This document shows positions 10,703 to 23,300 of a stretch of 64,000 bases of DNA, piece by piece. Both the position numbers and the translations under genes were made by a program. The stretch's first letter is position 1, and every line of letters starts with the position of its first letter. A model generated the notes under the pieces. That model was not told where the DNA came from and did not search any database. It saw only the letters and a program-made list of their open reading frames with translations. The DNA comes from Lampris incognitus (taxonomy: Eukaryota; Chordata; Actinopteri; Lampriformes; Lampridae), in contig NC_079217.1 of NCBI RefSeq assembly GCF_029633865.1, forward strand, positions 59,958,175-60,022,174, in the 5' to 3' direction.

Positions 10703-11075
10703 TGTAAACTACTAATAAGACACGTTAGTCCCCAGCTAACGGGTCTGACCCTTTAGCCGAGCGGTTAGTGATGTCGCCTTGTGGTGCAGTACACCCAGTA
10801 TCGAATCCCGCACCGGGCAAGAAAATAACCGGTTACATTGGTGGCAGCGGTGGGATCCGGAAGTGGGCAGATCCTCAGAAGTTTCTTCGGAGCGCGGGAA
10901 GAACAAAGCGCGAGGGCGCGCTTCCGGGGAGGGTGACGACTGTAAACTACTAATAAGACACGTTAGTCCCTAGTTAATGGGTCAGACCCTTTAGCCGAGT
11001 GGTTAGTGATGTCGCCTTGTGGTGCAGTACACCTCGTATCGAATCCCGCACCGGGCAACAAAATAACCGGTTACA
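10703..11075 (+). mobile_element. TRIM element with tRNA-like LTRs (family 1), two LTRs
   Basis: Two 135-bp direct repeats (10703-10837 and 10941-11075, about 8 differences) begin TGTAAACTACTAATAAG and end ACCGGTTACA. They enclose only 103 bp. The internal part starts at 10838 with TTGGTGGCAGCGGTGGGAT, complementary to the 3' end of a tRNA-Leu, i.e. a primer binding site. Each LTR holds an A box (TAGCCGAGCGG at 10754-10764 in copy 1) and a B box (GTATCGAATCC at 10798-10808). There is no ORF and no clear target-site duplication. The architecture fits a terminal-repeat retrotransposon in miniature whose LTR carries a Pol III-type promoter. Confidence 0.8.
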
Positions 11076-11177
11076 CTATCTTGAAGTAAGTCTTATAATC
11101 ATGAAACTGTTGTGTACACACTGGGACAACTGCTGGGGGTTTTTGGGGGGGGTGCGGATGCGTTGCAAGAACGTGTC

Positions 11178-11270
11178 AGGTCAATTTTATTTGTGTAGCC
11201 CAATATCAAAAATTACAAATTTGCCTTAAGGGGCTTTACAGCAACACAACATCCTGTGTCGTGTTGCACA
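11178..11270 (+). repeat. Fragment of interspersed repeat family D
   Basis: The words GTCAATTTTATTTGTGTAGC, CCAATATCAA and CAGCAACACAACATCCTG match longer copies at 46796-47006 and 62992-63400. Class unknown. Confidence 0.7.
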
Positions 11271-12641
11271 GTGTGCCAGAAACAAGGGGAGTTTCTTAAA
11301 ACAAGCAACAATACCTGCCAGCAAGGTCAGAAAATTTTACTAGCGTTGTCTTAAAATAAGCATTACAAGACTTAAAACAAGATAAAATACCTTAGCTTGT
11401 CTTTTTTTTTTTTACTGTGTGGGGCCTATACAGATAAAACAGCTGGGTGAGACTAAAATGAGTTGTAATGATGTACAGTCAAGTCACTGTTTAGGTTTTA
11501 AGTCCATTTTTTCTGTACTTTCTGTTGTAATCGGAGCTGTTGATCAAATGAGTTTCATTCTGTTTTTCCTTGAAAATTCAGGTTCTCATTGTGTGACGGT
11601 CCTCAAATAAATTCGGTTCTCCTCGAATTTATCCCATACGGTGTTTGATGTAGATTATATTTAACATCATATTATGATGACGAGGAAGCAAACTAGAGAT
11701 ATAGGAAGACCCCAATCTCACTAATTTATCACTCGGTAATTACCACTCATCATAGATCAAATTACAAATGTTTGACTCGCCTATATCTGGGCAGTGAATG
11801 GCCTGTAATTAAAAGTGTCGCCACCAGGGGGTCGGGAGTAAAAAAAAATGTGTCAAGGGTAACTTTCATATAAAAGGAAATTGCTTCAAAAGAAATTCCA
11901 CCAAAATTGACTTTCATCGGCTTGAAAAAATAAAGAAAATAACATCCTTAATGAAAATGTGGCCTAGTGATGCCCTTATGGGGGGATTTCCTGCACACAG
12001 ACAACACACCCTCGCTCCATGTACCGCTCACCCAGTCTTCACAGAGAAATGACAGATTTTACAAACAGCGTGACTCAAAGCACAGAGGAGGTGAAGGAGG
12101 TGGTCTGAGATGAATGGATTCCACTTTCTTCGAAGTCCTCCACGATTAACTGGCTTAAGAAAACCACTGAAAAGTGTCACCATGATAATAATCAGTATCT
12201 TGCTAAAGTTACAGTGCTGAATTTCTTTGAGTCTGTTTACTCAGTGACGCCTATGGAGGTACTGGAAATTTATTGGTGGTTGGTTCCTCTAAATAACATA
12301 GCTCCGTTCCAGATGAATGAGAGTCAGCACGGCTGTTGTGTCAGAAACAAGCCAACAAACAAAATGGCTGAACCTGAGTTTTACTTATGGATGTTGTACT
12401 ATCTGTTGGTAAAGGTCTTCTACCAGCTTGTTCTGTCATATCTTCTTGTTAGACACAACTTCACTTCTTCTTCAAACTCAACACTACCTGCCTTCTTCTT
12501 CCTCATTTGGCTGCTATGATAAAGACGGAAAACCCTATACACCCTGTCATTTTTCCTGGCAAAGTCCTACCAGACACCAACCACTGACATCGCATACTGC
12601 TAAAGTCTGAAGGGGTTGGAGAGTTGTGGGGGTTGGGCGAT
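11271..12641. other. Unassigned stretch
   Basis: A/T-rich DNA without a recognisable gene or repeat family. An AATAAA at about 11606 has T-rich DNA after it, but nothing links it to a transcript. Confidence 0.4.
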
Positions 12642-12937
12642 GGTTGATGCTAGATCCAACGGGGTGTAGGCACGGAAGTAGACGTGATTGGTTGTTGGTT
12701 AGGGTTAGGGTTTAAACTCTTTTTGAATTTCCATTGTTAGCAAGCGTTAACGTTAGCTATCGTTACAGTGCGACCTGGCAATGTTGAGGTCAGCTGTAAG
12801 CTAGCTAGCTAAATGTTTCAGTGCGCATCGTTTGTTTCAAGTCAGTGCGCTTCGAGGTTCCGCGCTGTCTACTGGCCGACGCAACAGCCAATCACGGCTA
12901 CTTCCGTGCCTACACCCCGTTGGATCTAGCATCAACC
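12642..12937. mobile_element. MITE with about 55-bp terminal inverted repeats
   Basis: The left end GGTTGATGCTAGATCCAACG is repeated as its reverse complement at the right end, and the match extends about 55 bp with two or three mismatches. The total length is 296 bp with no ORF. I see no clear target-site duplication, so the superfamily is open. Confidence 0.8.
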
Positions 12938-15045
12938 TTCGGTAATTGTCTTAATCCCATCAGCCATAGAACTGTTAAAAAGGTGTTTGTTTGCATATAA
13001 ATCATCAGGATCGTATTTTTAAATGTTCTGAAAGTGACTTCGGAGTAAAGAGTCTGGAAGTCGATTGTGGTGGAATTCCCATATAAAGCCCCCCCCCCCC
13101 CCCCGCTGTCCTCAGAGGACTTTCAGAGTGAGACTGGGTCGCAGAAAACTACACTTTGATGTCAAATAAAGCGTCTGGACAAAAGGAAAGGATCAGGACT
13201 AAAGGTGTAAAAGAAATGTACAACTGTGGTCAGCGCTTTCCTGAAAGAAGGAAATTCCCTAAAGTGACTTTGACTTCACAAATCTGATTTTAAGAGTGGA
13301 TGTGACCTTTAAAGGAGCGTTTGACCTCTATTTACGGCCTGTTTGCACCGAGAATCTCTTCATACAAGCGCTGGCGTGAGACCACAGATATGACGCAACA
13401 CGCAACGTGGGTTTACTAATGATGTCCAGCAGCATAGAAACATCCATTTACTTGGTGCAATGTGTTCGTTTATTCTGGTTATTTGTGCAGCTGTGTGTTC
13501 ATCATTTTCCCCATACCATTTCGGATGATGATGAAGAACATAGCTGACTTCAATCCAATGCATGCATACCGTAGACGAAGAAGGAGGATTAATTTAGTCT
13601 TTGGCTGCGTCCAAAAAAAAAATCTGGGTGGAGTTTGGTTTGCAATGATTTTGGGATCAAGTTTCATTTTTGACCTTGACTTTGATGTTGTATTTGGGTC
13701 AAACACAAAAGCCTTCCTATAGCTGCACTGAACAAGGCTAGTTTGGTTTATGGATTCATCAGGATGGTCTCTGTACGTTGGTGTAAAGTTGAACGAGGTT
13801 GATTTTAAGGGTCCAGACAGTCAGGTTCGTGGGCCGGTGACAGACTTGGGTCAATTAGTGTAATTTCTAATGTTGGATTTAACCTGTTTGATATGAATCA
13901 TGGATGTTTTCTTTTTCAACCATATTGGGACAATGCTAAGGTTATTCAGCAGAAGAGTAAATTGATTCGTTTTCTAAGAAGTTTCTGTCAGCGTTCAGAG
14001 TTTGGAGCTGGGACGTTGCACGTGACAGATCCCACCTGTACGTCACTAAAACGCAGATCTCCTCCAGCTCAGGTTTTGTAAACGGCATAGATATGAGTTA
14101 AGACTAGTCCTACTTCTCTCATTTGATTTCTCATGTGTCTTTATTTTAAGTGACTTTACTTCCTTCTGCATCAGAAAACAGGTGTCTGTTGTGTGTCGGT
14201 GGTCCAGGCGAGGAGGGGAACACCAGCAGAACAGATCCCAGTCCTTGTCGGGTTATATCCACGCAGACTTTTCCACACTTAATTCTGGGCAAATTTCCAT
14301 TGAAACTTCACGGACAGTTTTGAACGAGAGACCTAGATTACTGGTTTACACACCCAAACCAGTACATCATTCTACTGGCATTTGGATTCGAACGTCCGCT
14401 GTTCACGGCACAATAAGACTGAAACACTGTCTCTTTCTTTTTGTTGTTGTTGTTCTTGTTGTTGTTGTTTTCTTAGCCGGGGCAGAAATAGAGAAACCCC
14501 AGCCTTAGAACGAGGCTTAATCTGCGCTCACGCCACCAGCCGATGCCCCCCTGTGTTAACTGGCGATGCCCGGTCTGTCATTCCCAGCGTCCCGTTCAGA
14601 TGTCCTGCAGTAAAAACAGGCAGCGCCGGCTGTGATCGCGGCTCCCTCCATCTCCATGTTGTATACTGTACGTAGTATTGCTGTAACATAGATGTTTTCT
14701 AAATTATTAAAAACCCAACAATCCCAAGCATCTCCTCAAACGTCCGCCTCCCCCCGTGTCTTGATTTTCTTGGCTGTGTGGGCTGTGTGTTGATGAATTA
14801 CTCTGTGTGCGCGCGCGTTTCTTACATCCGGGGATTGTGCCGGAACATAAAAGGGAACTTTAATACAGTTCACCAGTTTCAGGTATAACCTCTAATTTGG
14901 TACCCTCAGCCGCACTTCCTGTGTAGTCATGTCACTTCCTGGGAATTCAGTAAGTTCCCGTTGTCGATGTGTGTGACAGCATAAGCTCAAAATGGTTTCA
15001 AGTGCAGCAGAATCTTTTTCAGTCCTCTTTTCATATCCCTTAACG
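12938..15045. other. Unassigned stretch
   Basis: It contains a poly-C run at 13088-13104 and otherwise unique-looking DNA. ATTAAA near 14704 followed by GT-rich sequence could be a polyadenylation site, possibly of RSF1. Confidence 0.35.
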
Positions 15046-15474
15046 TCCATCCATCCATCCATCCATCCATTATCCAAGCCGCTTATCCTGATCAGGGTCG
15101 CGGGGATGCTGGAGCCTATCCCAGCAGTCATTGAGCGGCAGGCGGAGAGACACCCTGGATAGGCTGCCAGTCCATCACAGGGCCGACACTCACTCACTCA
15201 CTCACTCACTCTCTCTCTCTCTTTCTCACACTCGCCCCTAGGGACAATTTAGTATGGCCAGTTCACCTGACCTACCTGAGCTGACCTGACCTGACATGTA
15301 TTTGGACTGTGGGAAGAAACCAGAGCACCCGGAGGAAACCCACGCAGACACGGGGAGAGCATGCAAACGCCACACAGAGGATGACCCCCAAGGTTGGACA
15401 ACCCCGAGGTTCGAACCCAGGACCTTCTTGCTGTGAGGCGACCGTGCTAACCGCTGCGCCACCACGCCGCCCAG
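15046..15474 (-). repeat. SINE-like family B with (ATGG)n tail
   Basis: Read on the minus strand it starts GGGCGGCGTGGTGGCGCAGC, has a B-box-like GGGTTCGAACC, and ends in an ATGG repeat. A + strand copy lies at 46517-47047 and a 3' fragment at 20365-20485. Confidence 0.82.
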
Positions 15475-16159
15475 CCCTTTACGTGGCAATATAATTTCAC
15501 GTTACTGTTCTCACTCAATGTTAGCGTGAGTATTGAAATAAACAGCCAGCCAAACTCGCCTCAACATGAAGTCCTCCAAGGAACAGGCTGGTGTTGAAAG
15601 GAATCAGGAATCGGGAACAATTTATTGTCATAGAATAGGAGAATATGGAAGAGAACTAAAGCAAAGATGAACAAGAAGGGTGGCAGAGAGTGAGACTCAT
15701 ACACATGCACAACCCCCATGACACACGCACCTCATCATGGCTGTGTTTTGAGTTATGGGCTACTTGTGGACTTAATCTGATAGCGGGGACGCCATCAAAC
15801 ATAGCGGGGATGGATGTCAGGAAGTGAGTTACACTTAATCGCCGGCAGAGGGTGATCTTGCGTTGTCGGCACGTAGTTTTTCTCTCTAGAGAGTTTCCGA
15901 ATTCTGAGTCTTTTGTCCCTCCGTGGCTACTGTAGAGCCCCTCCCGTTTTGTGTTACAAGGCAGGTGCTAGTATCTATTGTTCGCCCGCATAAATGGGTA
16001 TTTTAAAATATGTCAAAGACCCATCGCTGTTAGTTATTACATGAGATGGCTGTTATACATGTATTCTCTGCAACTGAGCGGATTTTTGTTTAAAAATGGA
16101 AGATGGAAAAGTGCCATTTGATATTTTATTGCATCATACGGTCGAGCTAGCTAAGCAAT
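15475..16159. other. Unassigned stretch
   Basis: No ORF, RNA gene or repeat family was recognised between the family B SINE and the TRIM LTR. Confidence 0.4.
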
Positions 16160-16303
16160 TGTAAACTACTAATAAGACACGTTAGTCCCTAGCTAACGGG
16201 TCTGACCCTTTAGCCGAGCGGGTAGTGATGTCGCCTTGTGGTGCAGTACACCCCGTATCGAATCCCGCACCGGGCAAAAAAATAACCGGTTACATTGGTG
16301 GCA
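16160..16303 (+). mobile_element. TRIM family 1, single LTR plus start of PBS
   Basis: The 135-bp LTR (16160-16294) is nearly identical to those at 10703 and 10941, including A and B boxes. It is followed by TTGGTGGCA, the first nine bases of the internal region, before the match stops. So it is a truncated element rather than a clean recombinational solo LTR. Confidence 0.82.
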
Positions 16304-16689
16304 TTCGATACTGTGACTGATCTGGTTAAGGCAGGAAACCGGATAAATGTGATTGATCAGTAATAATCAGACCCCCCCCCCCACACACACACAGGCATGT
16401 ACACCCCCCCACAGCAAAAGGGTGTGATGTCATTATCAGGCACGCCATTGATGTCATCCATGAGCAAGAGATTCAGGAGCTCCGTAGCAATTTACACATG
16501 ATAGCTTTAACGAACAGTTTGCTCAACAAGCATATCCGTTCACACAGCGCACCAACGTTAATAAGCTGGATTATGAGACTTCTCTCCTTAATAAATGGCC
16601 ACGCATGGCGGAGTCAAGTTCCATGATAACACCGGTCACCTTTACAACAACTTACCTGGATTATTGAGCGCGCATAAAGCCGTTTTGTC

Positions 16690-17148
16690 CCAGTTCGCGC
16701 TACCTGCAGTACGTCCTCCGGCCTGCGGGGGGAGACATCACATTTCCGCCACCCTTTTAGCGAAGCCTCTTAGCCTCTCTCACCAGCTGTCGTCAGCCTC
16801 TTTCTGTTGGGACGCGCTCATCGTGAACAAACAGCGACCACGCCGAAGAGAACCGACCCGCCGAACCCGACGGAGACTTTCTGGGTTTGCTCCCGTCCAT
16901 CGGCGGTTCCCCCCCCCCCCGGGCGTGTGTCTGCCCGCCCGACGTCCGCCAGGAGAGAAGCGCAGAGACGGACGCACGGCCAGGCCGGTCCGGCGTCATT
17001 AACCGAGGAAGGCGGTAAATTAACTCGCTTTGTGAGGGATAAAGATAAAGTAGGTCAACTTGTGGACGGCTCCGCTTGACTTTTCGCGTTTGTGTGTGTA
17101 AAAAAAAAAAAAACCCGAACCAGATCCAGCGGGGATTCCTTTGGCACC
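16690..17148 (+). promoter_or_regulatory. clns1a: CpG-rich promoter and 5' UTR of CLNS1A
   Basis: GC- and CpG-rich DNA leads straight into the CLNS1A start codon, which lies in good Kozak context (CACCATGG). A poly-C run (16910-16920) and an A-run (17100-17113) are included. No TATA box stands out. The transcription start cannot be placed exactly. Confidence 0.6.
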
Positions 17149-17267
17149 ATGGTGCTGCTGAAGAGCCTTCCTCCCCCCACCGAGGGAGTGAGGCACGAAC
17201 AAGCCGAGACCACGGCGGTCATGGACGGCAAGGGACTGGGCTGCGGCACGCTTTACGTCGCGGAAAC
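17149..17267 (+). CDS. clns1a: CLNS1A exon 1
   Basis: The ATG at 17149 has A at -3 and G at +4. The donor is GTAAGTG. It encodes MVLLKSLPPPTEG through GTLYVAE. A GT repeat (17279-17312), a GA run and a G-run begin 11 bases beyond the donor. Confidence 0.96.
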
Positions 17268-17278
17268 GTAAGTGATGC

Positions 17279-17323
<45 letters not shown>

Positions 17324-20300
17324 GGGGGGGGGGGGAGCGAAAGAAAATGTGAGAGTGGTTTGTGTGTGTGCGCGCGCGTTTTGTCGGAGACCTTTTCCGG
17401 TATAAGCACTAACCTTGCCGGGATCAGTAGTCCTCATGGAGACCAAAGCCCGGTCCTAACGAGGCAAAACGTCATTTCTGGGGGCAAGTCCATTTTATTT
17501 GTGTAGCCCAATATTGCAAATGTGCAACACACAACATCCGGCCCTTCCAGGGGTGGGCAGCCCTCTCCAGAAAGGGGGCCGGTGTGGGTGCAGGTCTTTG
17601 TTCCCACCAAGCAGTGACACACCTGTGTCTCCCAGTCAAGATCCTCAGCAAAGACTCGACTGGTTGATCAGTGGGATCAGGTGTGTCACTGCTTGGTGGG
17701 AACAAAAACCTGCACCCACACCGGCCCCCTTTCTGGAGAGGACTGTCCACCCCTGCTAGTACCTCACCTCGGATAAGGAACAACTCCCTAAAAAAAAACC
17801 TTTAACGGGGAGCAAAAATAGGGAGAGCAACAGAGGGGGGATCTCTCTCCCACCACGGACAGACGTGCAATGGGTGTTGTGTTTACACAGTTTACACAAC
17901 ACAACATTGGAAGAGGATAACACAATTATAATGGAATTATAAAATGTATGAAGAATATGATGAGCAGGATGCCAAGCAGTGTCCAGATGCCACCGGAACA
18001 GCCCCAGGACCCAAGCCACGCGACCACCATCACAATGTAATAGATAAATCAATAATAATTTATATATATATATTTGTCAGACATCAGATCCTGGTTAGGG
18101 GTAAGGTGTGAATTGAGGTTAGGTTAGGGTTGGGCATGAATTGGTTTGGGTTATGGTTAGGGTTATGATTAAGTTTATGGTTATGGTTAGGGTTATGATT
18201 AAGTTTATGGTTAGGGTTATGGTTAGGGTTTGGGTTAGGGTTATGGTTTGGGTTATAGTTAGGGTTAGGGTTATGGTTAGGGTTTATGGTTAGGGTTTGG
18301 GTTAGGCTGTCCACAGTGAAGTCAATGCAGTGTTCTAATAAGGATAGCTGCGTGTGCGTCTGTCCGCGGCTAATCTCGCAAACTACTGGACTGATCAGCC
18401 TACTAATATATTCCGTGCACAGTTCTGAGTGTATGATTGTGGCCACTCGTCTTTCATAGTAGTTCACATTAGCTCCCCCTAGGAAGTCCGGCTCCGTGGC
18501 ACGGTGCTCGACAAAGCCAGAGAGCCAGTCTCTCGTCGAAACAGTGGGAGGCGTGTATGCACTCCCGCCTGCATGGGCACTCCCGCCTGCATGGGCACTC
18601 CTGCCCTTCAGCTTTCCCCTGGCCTTCAGATGTCTGTCTCGCAGATATTCCCATGTGTGATGACGGGCATTCTCATCTCTCTCCCACGTGTTTGAGCGAT
18701 TTCTCGCCAGGAGTTAACCGCCATGTGGCTGTCTTTGGAGCCTCTCAAAGACGAATTGTAAAGATCCAAGTTGCAAACCGTGACTCTTTAAACTGGACCC
18801 TCCTTCCCTCGTCGGGAAGAAAACACAAACTACCAGCCTAGCTTACTGTGTCCTCTCCCGCAGTACTGCAAAAGCTACCTGTGGCATTTCCAGCCCTGAA
18901 ACAAAAATTATGCAAATCCTCCTTCCAAATAATGGCACCATCACACAAGCTGTGTTTGCACTTCAGCACAATATGGTGACAACGGGCCGGGGTGCAAAAC
19001 TATGCATAATGTATGACAGCCACCCACTCCTACCACAAAACAACAACAACAAAATTTCACGTAAGCCTACACTCCATAATAACGCACACAACCAAACATC
19101 CATTAGCGACAGACACGTCATAGCCATGGGCAGTGAACAGCGATCATGACATTTTGGGAACCACCACCACAAGCACGTGATATTGTGAATAAATAATATT
19201 AGACTGGCCCAGCAGCCTATTAAATATATAGTGTGACGACCACGGATGAATAGACTTGCTAGCCCTTGGCTAACGGGTCGCACCCTTCAGTCCACTGGTT
19301 GACGTAGTCGCCCGTGATGCGGGAGACCAGGGTTCGCATCCCGGCTGTGGCGGATTCCCGGCTGCCCCCTGAATTCGCTGCACTATGTTAGGGTAAATGT
19401 GCATAATGACTGCTGAGTTGGTAAATTTAAAGCTTGACCACTAATTCTGCATAATAACCGTTTTCCCAAATAAACCTTACCATATGTATACAAAACAGTG
19501 GGAGCAGCAGCCAGAATAAAATCGGCTGGCACGGCAGCCTATTAGAGCTTAAATAATTTACCAAATTAAGCTCTGGTGTACGTCTTCCTTTGCCGATTAA
19601 CTCCAACTTTTCATTAAACGTTAATCTCGAAAACGGCGTAGGTAATAAATAAATTCACAACAATGTCCTCCTCACTAGCGGTAACGTGAACCAACAGGCT
19701 AACTAGCTAGCTAGTTTACTGGCAGGTTTTTTTTGGGGGGGGGGGGGTTTCCACTAGCTTGTGATTGTGTCCCCAGTGGACGGAACTTGTCATAAAGTTA
19801 GCCATAACAAAGCCCGCCCATTTAGAGGGAAGATATGATTGGTCAATTTTACTGTCATTTGAAATTACTCTCTCATTGAATTACTATTGCTCGGACCTCT
19901 GTGAAATTATAGCTGGACCACCAATCACAGAGCCGAAAGCATAGAATTTTCCGCCCAGCAACTACAGAGGCAGCAAAATTCTGATAGGGAGACAAAGGGG
20001 CTTCTGTAATGTAAGGCAAATAAAGGGGCGGTTTGTTGCTAAGTCCGAGCCCCGGAGAATGGGACATACGCCTGGCAGCGAGCTGCACCCCACTGAGTGC
20101 ACTCTACTAGTTTTATCTTGTTTTATGTAATTTGATTTAATTTGGGGTTTTGTTTTTCTGTTTGTATGCTGTTTAGAATACAACAGTGTCACTCTACTTT
20201 TTCAAAGGGAACTACTTAGTCAGTTTGAACCAGATAAACAAAACATACTAATATAGTAATTGATATATACATATATATTATGAATAACTTAATAGTTATA

Positions 20301-23300
20301 CGCTAATATTATAATATTAATTATAATAAATAATTATGATTATGCCAATAAATAAAACAAATAGCCTTGTGATGGCCTGTCCAGGGTGTCTCCCTGCCTG
20401 CCACCCAATGACTCCTGGGATATGCTCCAGCATCCCTACGACCCTGAGAGCAGGATAAGCACTTTGGATAATGGCTGGATGGGATAAAACAAATGTATTT
20501 ATACCGTTATAGTGAAAAAATTTTTATACTTTACCACAAATATGATAATTAACTCCTATTACTACTACTACTTTCAGCTGCTCCCGTTCGGGGTCGCCAC
20601 AGCGGATCATCTGTTTCCATCTCTTCCTGTCCCCTGCATCTTCCTCTGTCACACCAGCACCTGCATGTCCTCCCTTACCACATCCATAAACCTCCTCTTT
20701 GGTCTTCCTCTTTTCCTCTTCCCTGGCAGCTCCATATTCAGCATCCTTCTCCCAATATACCCAGCATCTCTCCTCCACACATGTCCAAACCATCTCAATC
20801 TTGCCTCTCTTGCTTTGTCTCCAAACAGTCCAACCTGAGCTGTCCCTCTAATATACTTGTTCCTAATCATGTCATCCTTCATCACTCCCAATGAAAATCT
20901 TATCATCTTCAACTCTGCCACCTCCAGCTCCACCTCCTGTCTTCTCATCAGTGCCACCGTCTCCAAACCAAATAACACAGCTGGTCTCACAACCACCTTG
21001 TAAACCTTCCCTTTAACTCTTGCTGGTACCCTTCTGTCACAAATCACTCCTGACACTCTTCTCCACCCACTCCACCCTGCCTGCACTCTCTTCACCTCTC
21101 TCCTGCACTCCCCGTTACTTTGGACAGTTGATCCCAAGTATTTAAACTCATATGCCTTCGTCACCTCTACTCCTTGCATCCTCACCATTCCACTGTCCTC
21201 CCTCTTGTTCACGCATAGGTATTCTGTCTTGCTCCTACTGACTTTCATTCCTTTTCTCTCCAGTGCATACCTCCACCTCTCCAGGCTCTCCTAAACCTGC
21301 ACCCTACTCTCGCTACAGAACACAATGTCATCCGCAAACAAACCGCAAAAAAATATGCTAATTAACACCAATGCACCCATATCACTTTTTCACCACTGAT
21401 ACCAAATCCGAGTTGTACGAATCTTTTGGGTTTTTTCAGGGGAGTCATATTAATCCTTTATGCTGACAGGACCGTAATAACATACCTGCAACGCAAGCTG
21501 AGGACAGGATGGAAAGACATGCAAAGCTCCCTTGGCCGGATTCAAACTGAGCTGCTGTGGTCAGGCTTGAGCCCACGTGGCCCAACTGGCAGAGCCTCAG
21601 CACTAAATGTATTCATGACGGTGCAGCTAATCCCATCCATGTTTCAACGGAAACTTGATTTGTTTGTAACACAGGCCCCAAACTTTGTTGGTAAGAAGGT
21701 AAATCCCAGCATCTTCAGCCATGTCATGGTAACCACTAGCGCTGAAACCATTAGTCCATTAATCCAATAGTTAGACATAACATTAATCAATTATAGTTTT
21801 GGTAATCAATTATTTTAGATGCTTATTAAAGAGATACTTTCATGCTGTTTCTGAGCACATGTTTAACACGGGTGGTTTGAATTACAACCGAAAGGTGGGT
21901 GTGGTTTTATGGTTTCATAGCTATTGGCTACTGAAATTCAGGGCGGTCGTGTGGGTGTGGCTGGGTGGGCTACACCGCTTGCCGTAGAAAAACGAGAAAT
22001 TGACTGGTGACAGTCCCCTTCCTGCTCTGTCATCACTTTACAAAAAAATAAAAAATGGCGAGCGACGCCACCACCGACAGCAGCTGGTTGAGGAGTGGAA
22101 GTTGACTACTCGCCTCACGTCTCCGCTTTTATAGTGTCCCGCTACGGACACGCCCTCTATGCTAATGTAATTTGTGACGTGGCAAGCTACCACATTTTCA
22201 CCAACCGGAAATCAGTTACTCGACTGCTGATGCCTCTCGTCTGGTCATAAAAGTGATTTTAGGGCTACCATTTGTCTCATCGATCACATCCACACTCCTT
22301 ACGTTGATTAACATCAGGAAAAGTCGAATTTTGATGCAAGTATCTCTAATGCCAGACATTTTCTTGTTACAGCTTCACAAAAGCTAAGTTTTGCTCGCCG
22401 TTCTCTGATTCATGTCATAATAATATGAATACTTCAGGGGTTTTTACGGCTGCTGGTCAGACTAAGTAAACAGTTGTAAGACACAACTTTGGGTTCTGGG
22501 AACTTATGCTAGCCATTTGTCTCTTTTTTGACATTTTATAGACTTAACGATTAATCGAAGCGATAATTGGCGGATTAATCGATCATGAAAATGATCATCG
22601 GTTGCAGCCGTGGTAACCGCTGGATTTGGCGTCGCAGCAGCTGTTCCAGTGTGAAAGGAGTTGGACGCCGTTGTGTTTGTTTTCCAGGCGCCTTTCGTGG
22701 TTCGACGGCTCAGGGTTGGGTTTCTCTCTGGAATATCCCACCATCAGCCTGCACGCCATCTCCAGAGACCTCAGCGCTTATCCCCAGGAGCACCTCTACG
22801 TGATGGTCAACGCCAAACTCAGCGGTAAATTCAGTCATCCGTGAACAATGTTCGGTGTGGAAAACAGCGAACTGGAATACGGCAGGGATGTCTTCTTCTT
22901 GTAGATGTGTTGGAATTCATACATTTGACATGCTCAGGTGTTAAGGGAGGATGTCATCATAATGATAATGAAGGGCTTTTGTGAGAATTGCCCATGTTCA
23001 TTTAAATGTAGCCTGTCTCATATGGCGCTAACATTTGGAGTATAACATAAATTCATAAAATGACAAACGCTCCATAAAACATGCAATGTCTGTTGGTTTC
23101 ATCTTATGTATATCAGCTAATATGCCCATTTTGCCATCATTTTATCATCATCTAGACATCTCTCTATCTCTTACTATCTATTTTTCTGTGTCTTTAACAA
23201 CTTCTGTCGACTTCACTCCATCCTTTTGTCCGTCTGTGTATCCTTATCTCTGTTTGTGTGTTGTTGTCTTGGCTGTGATTGTGCTAGCAGAGAATCACAT

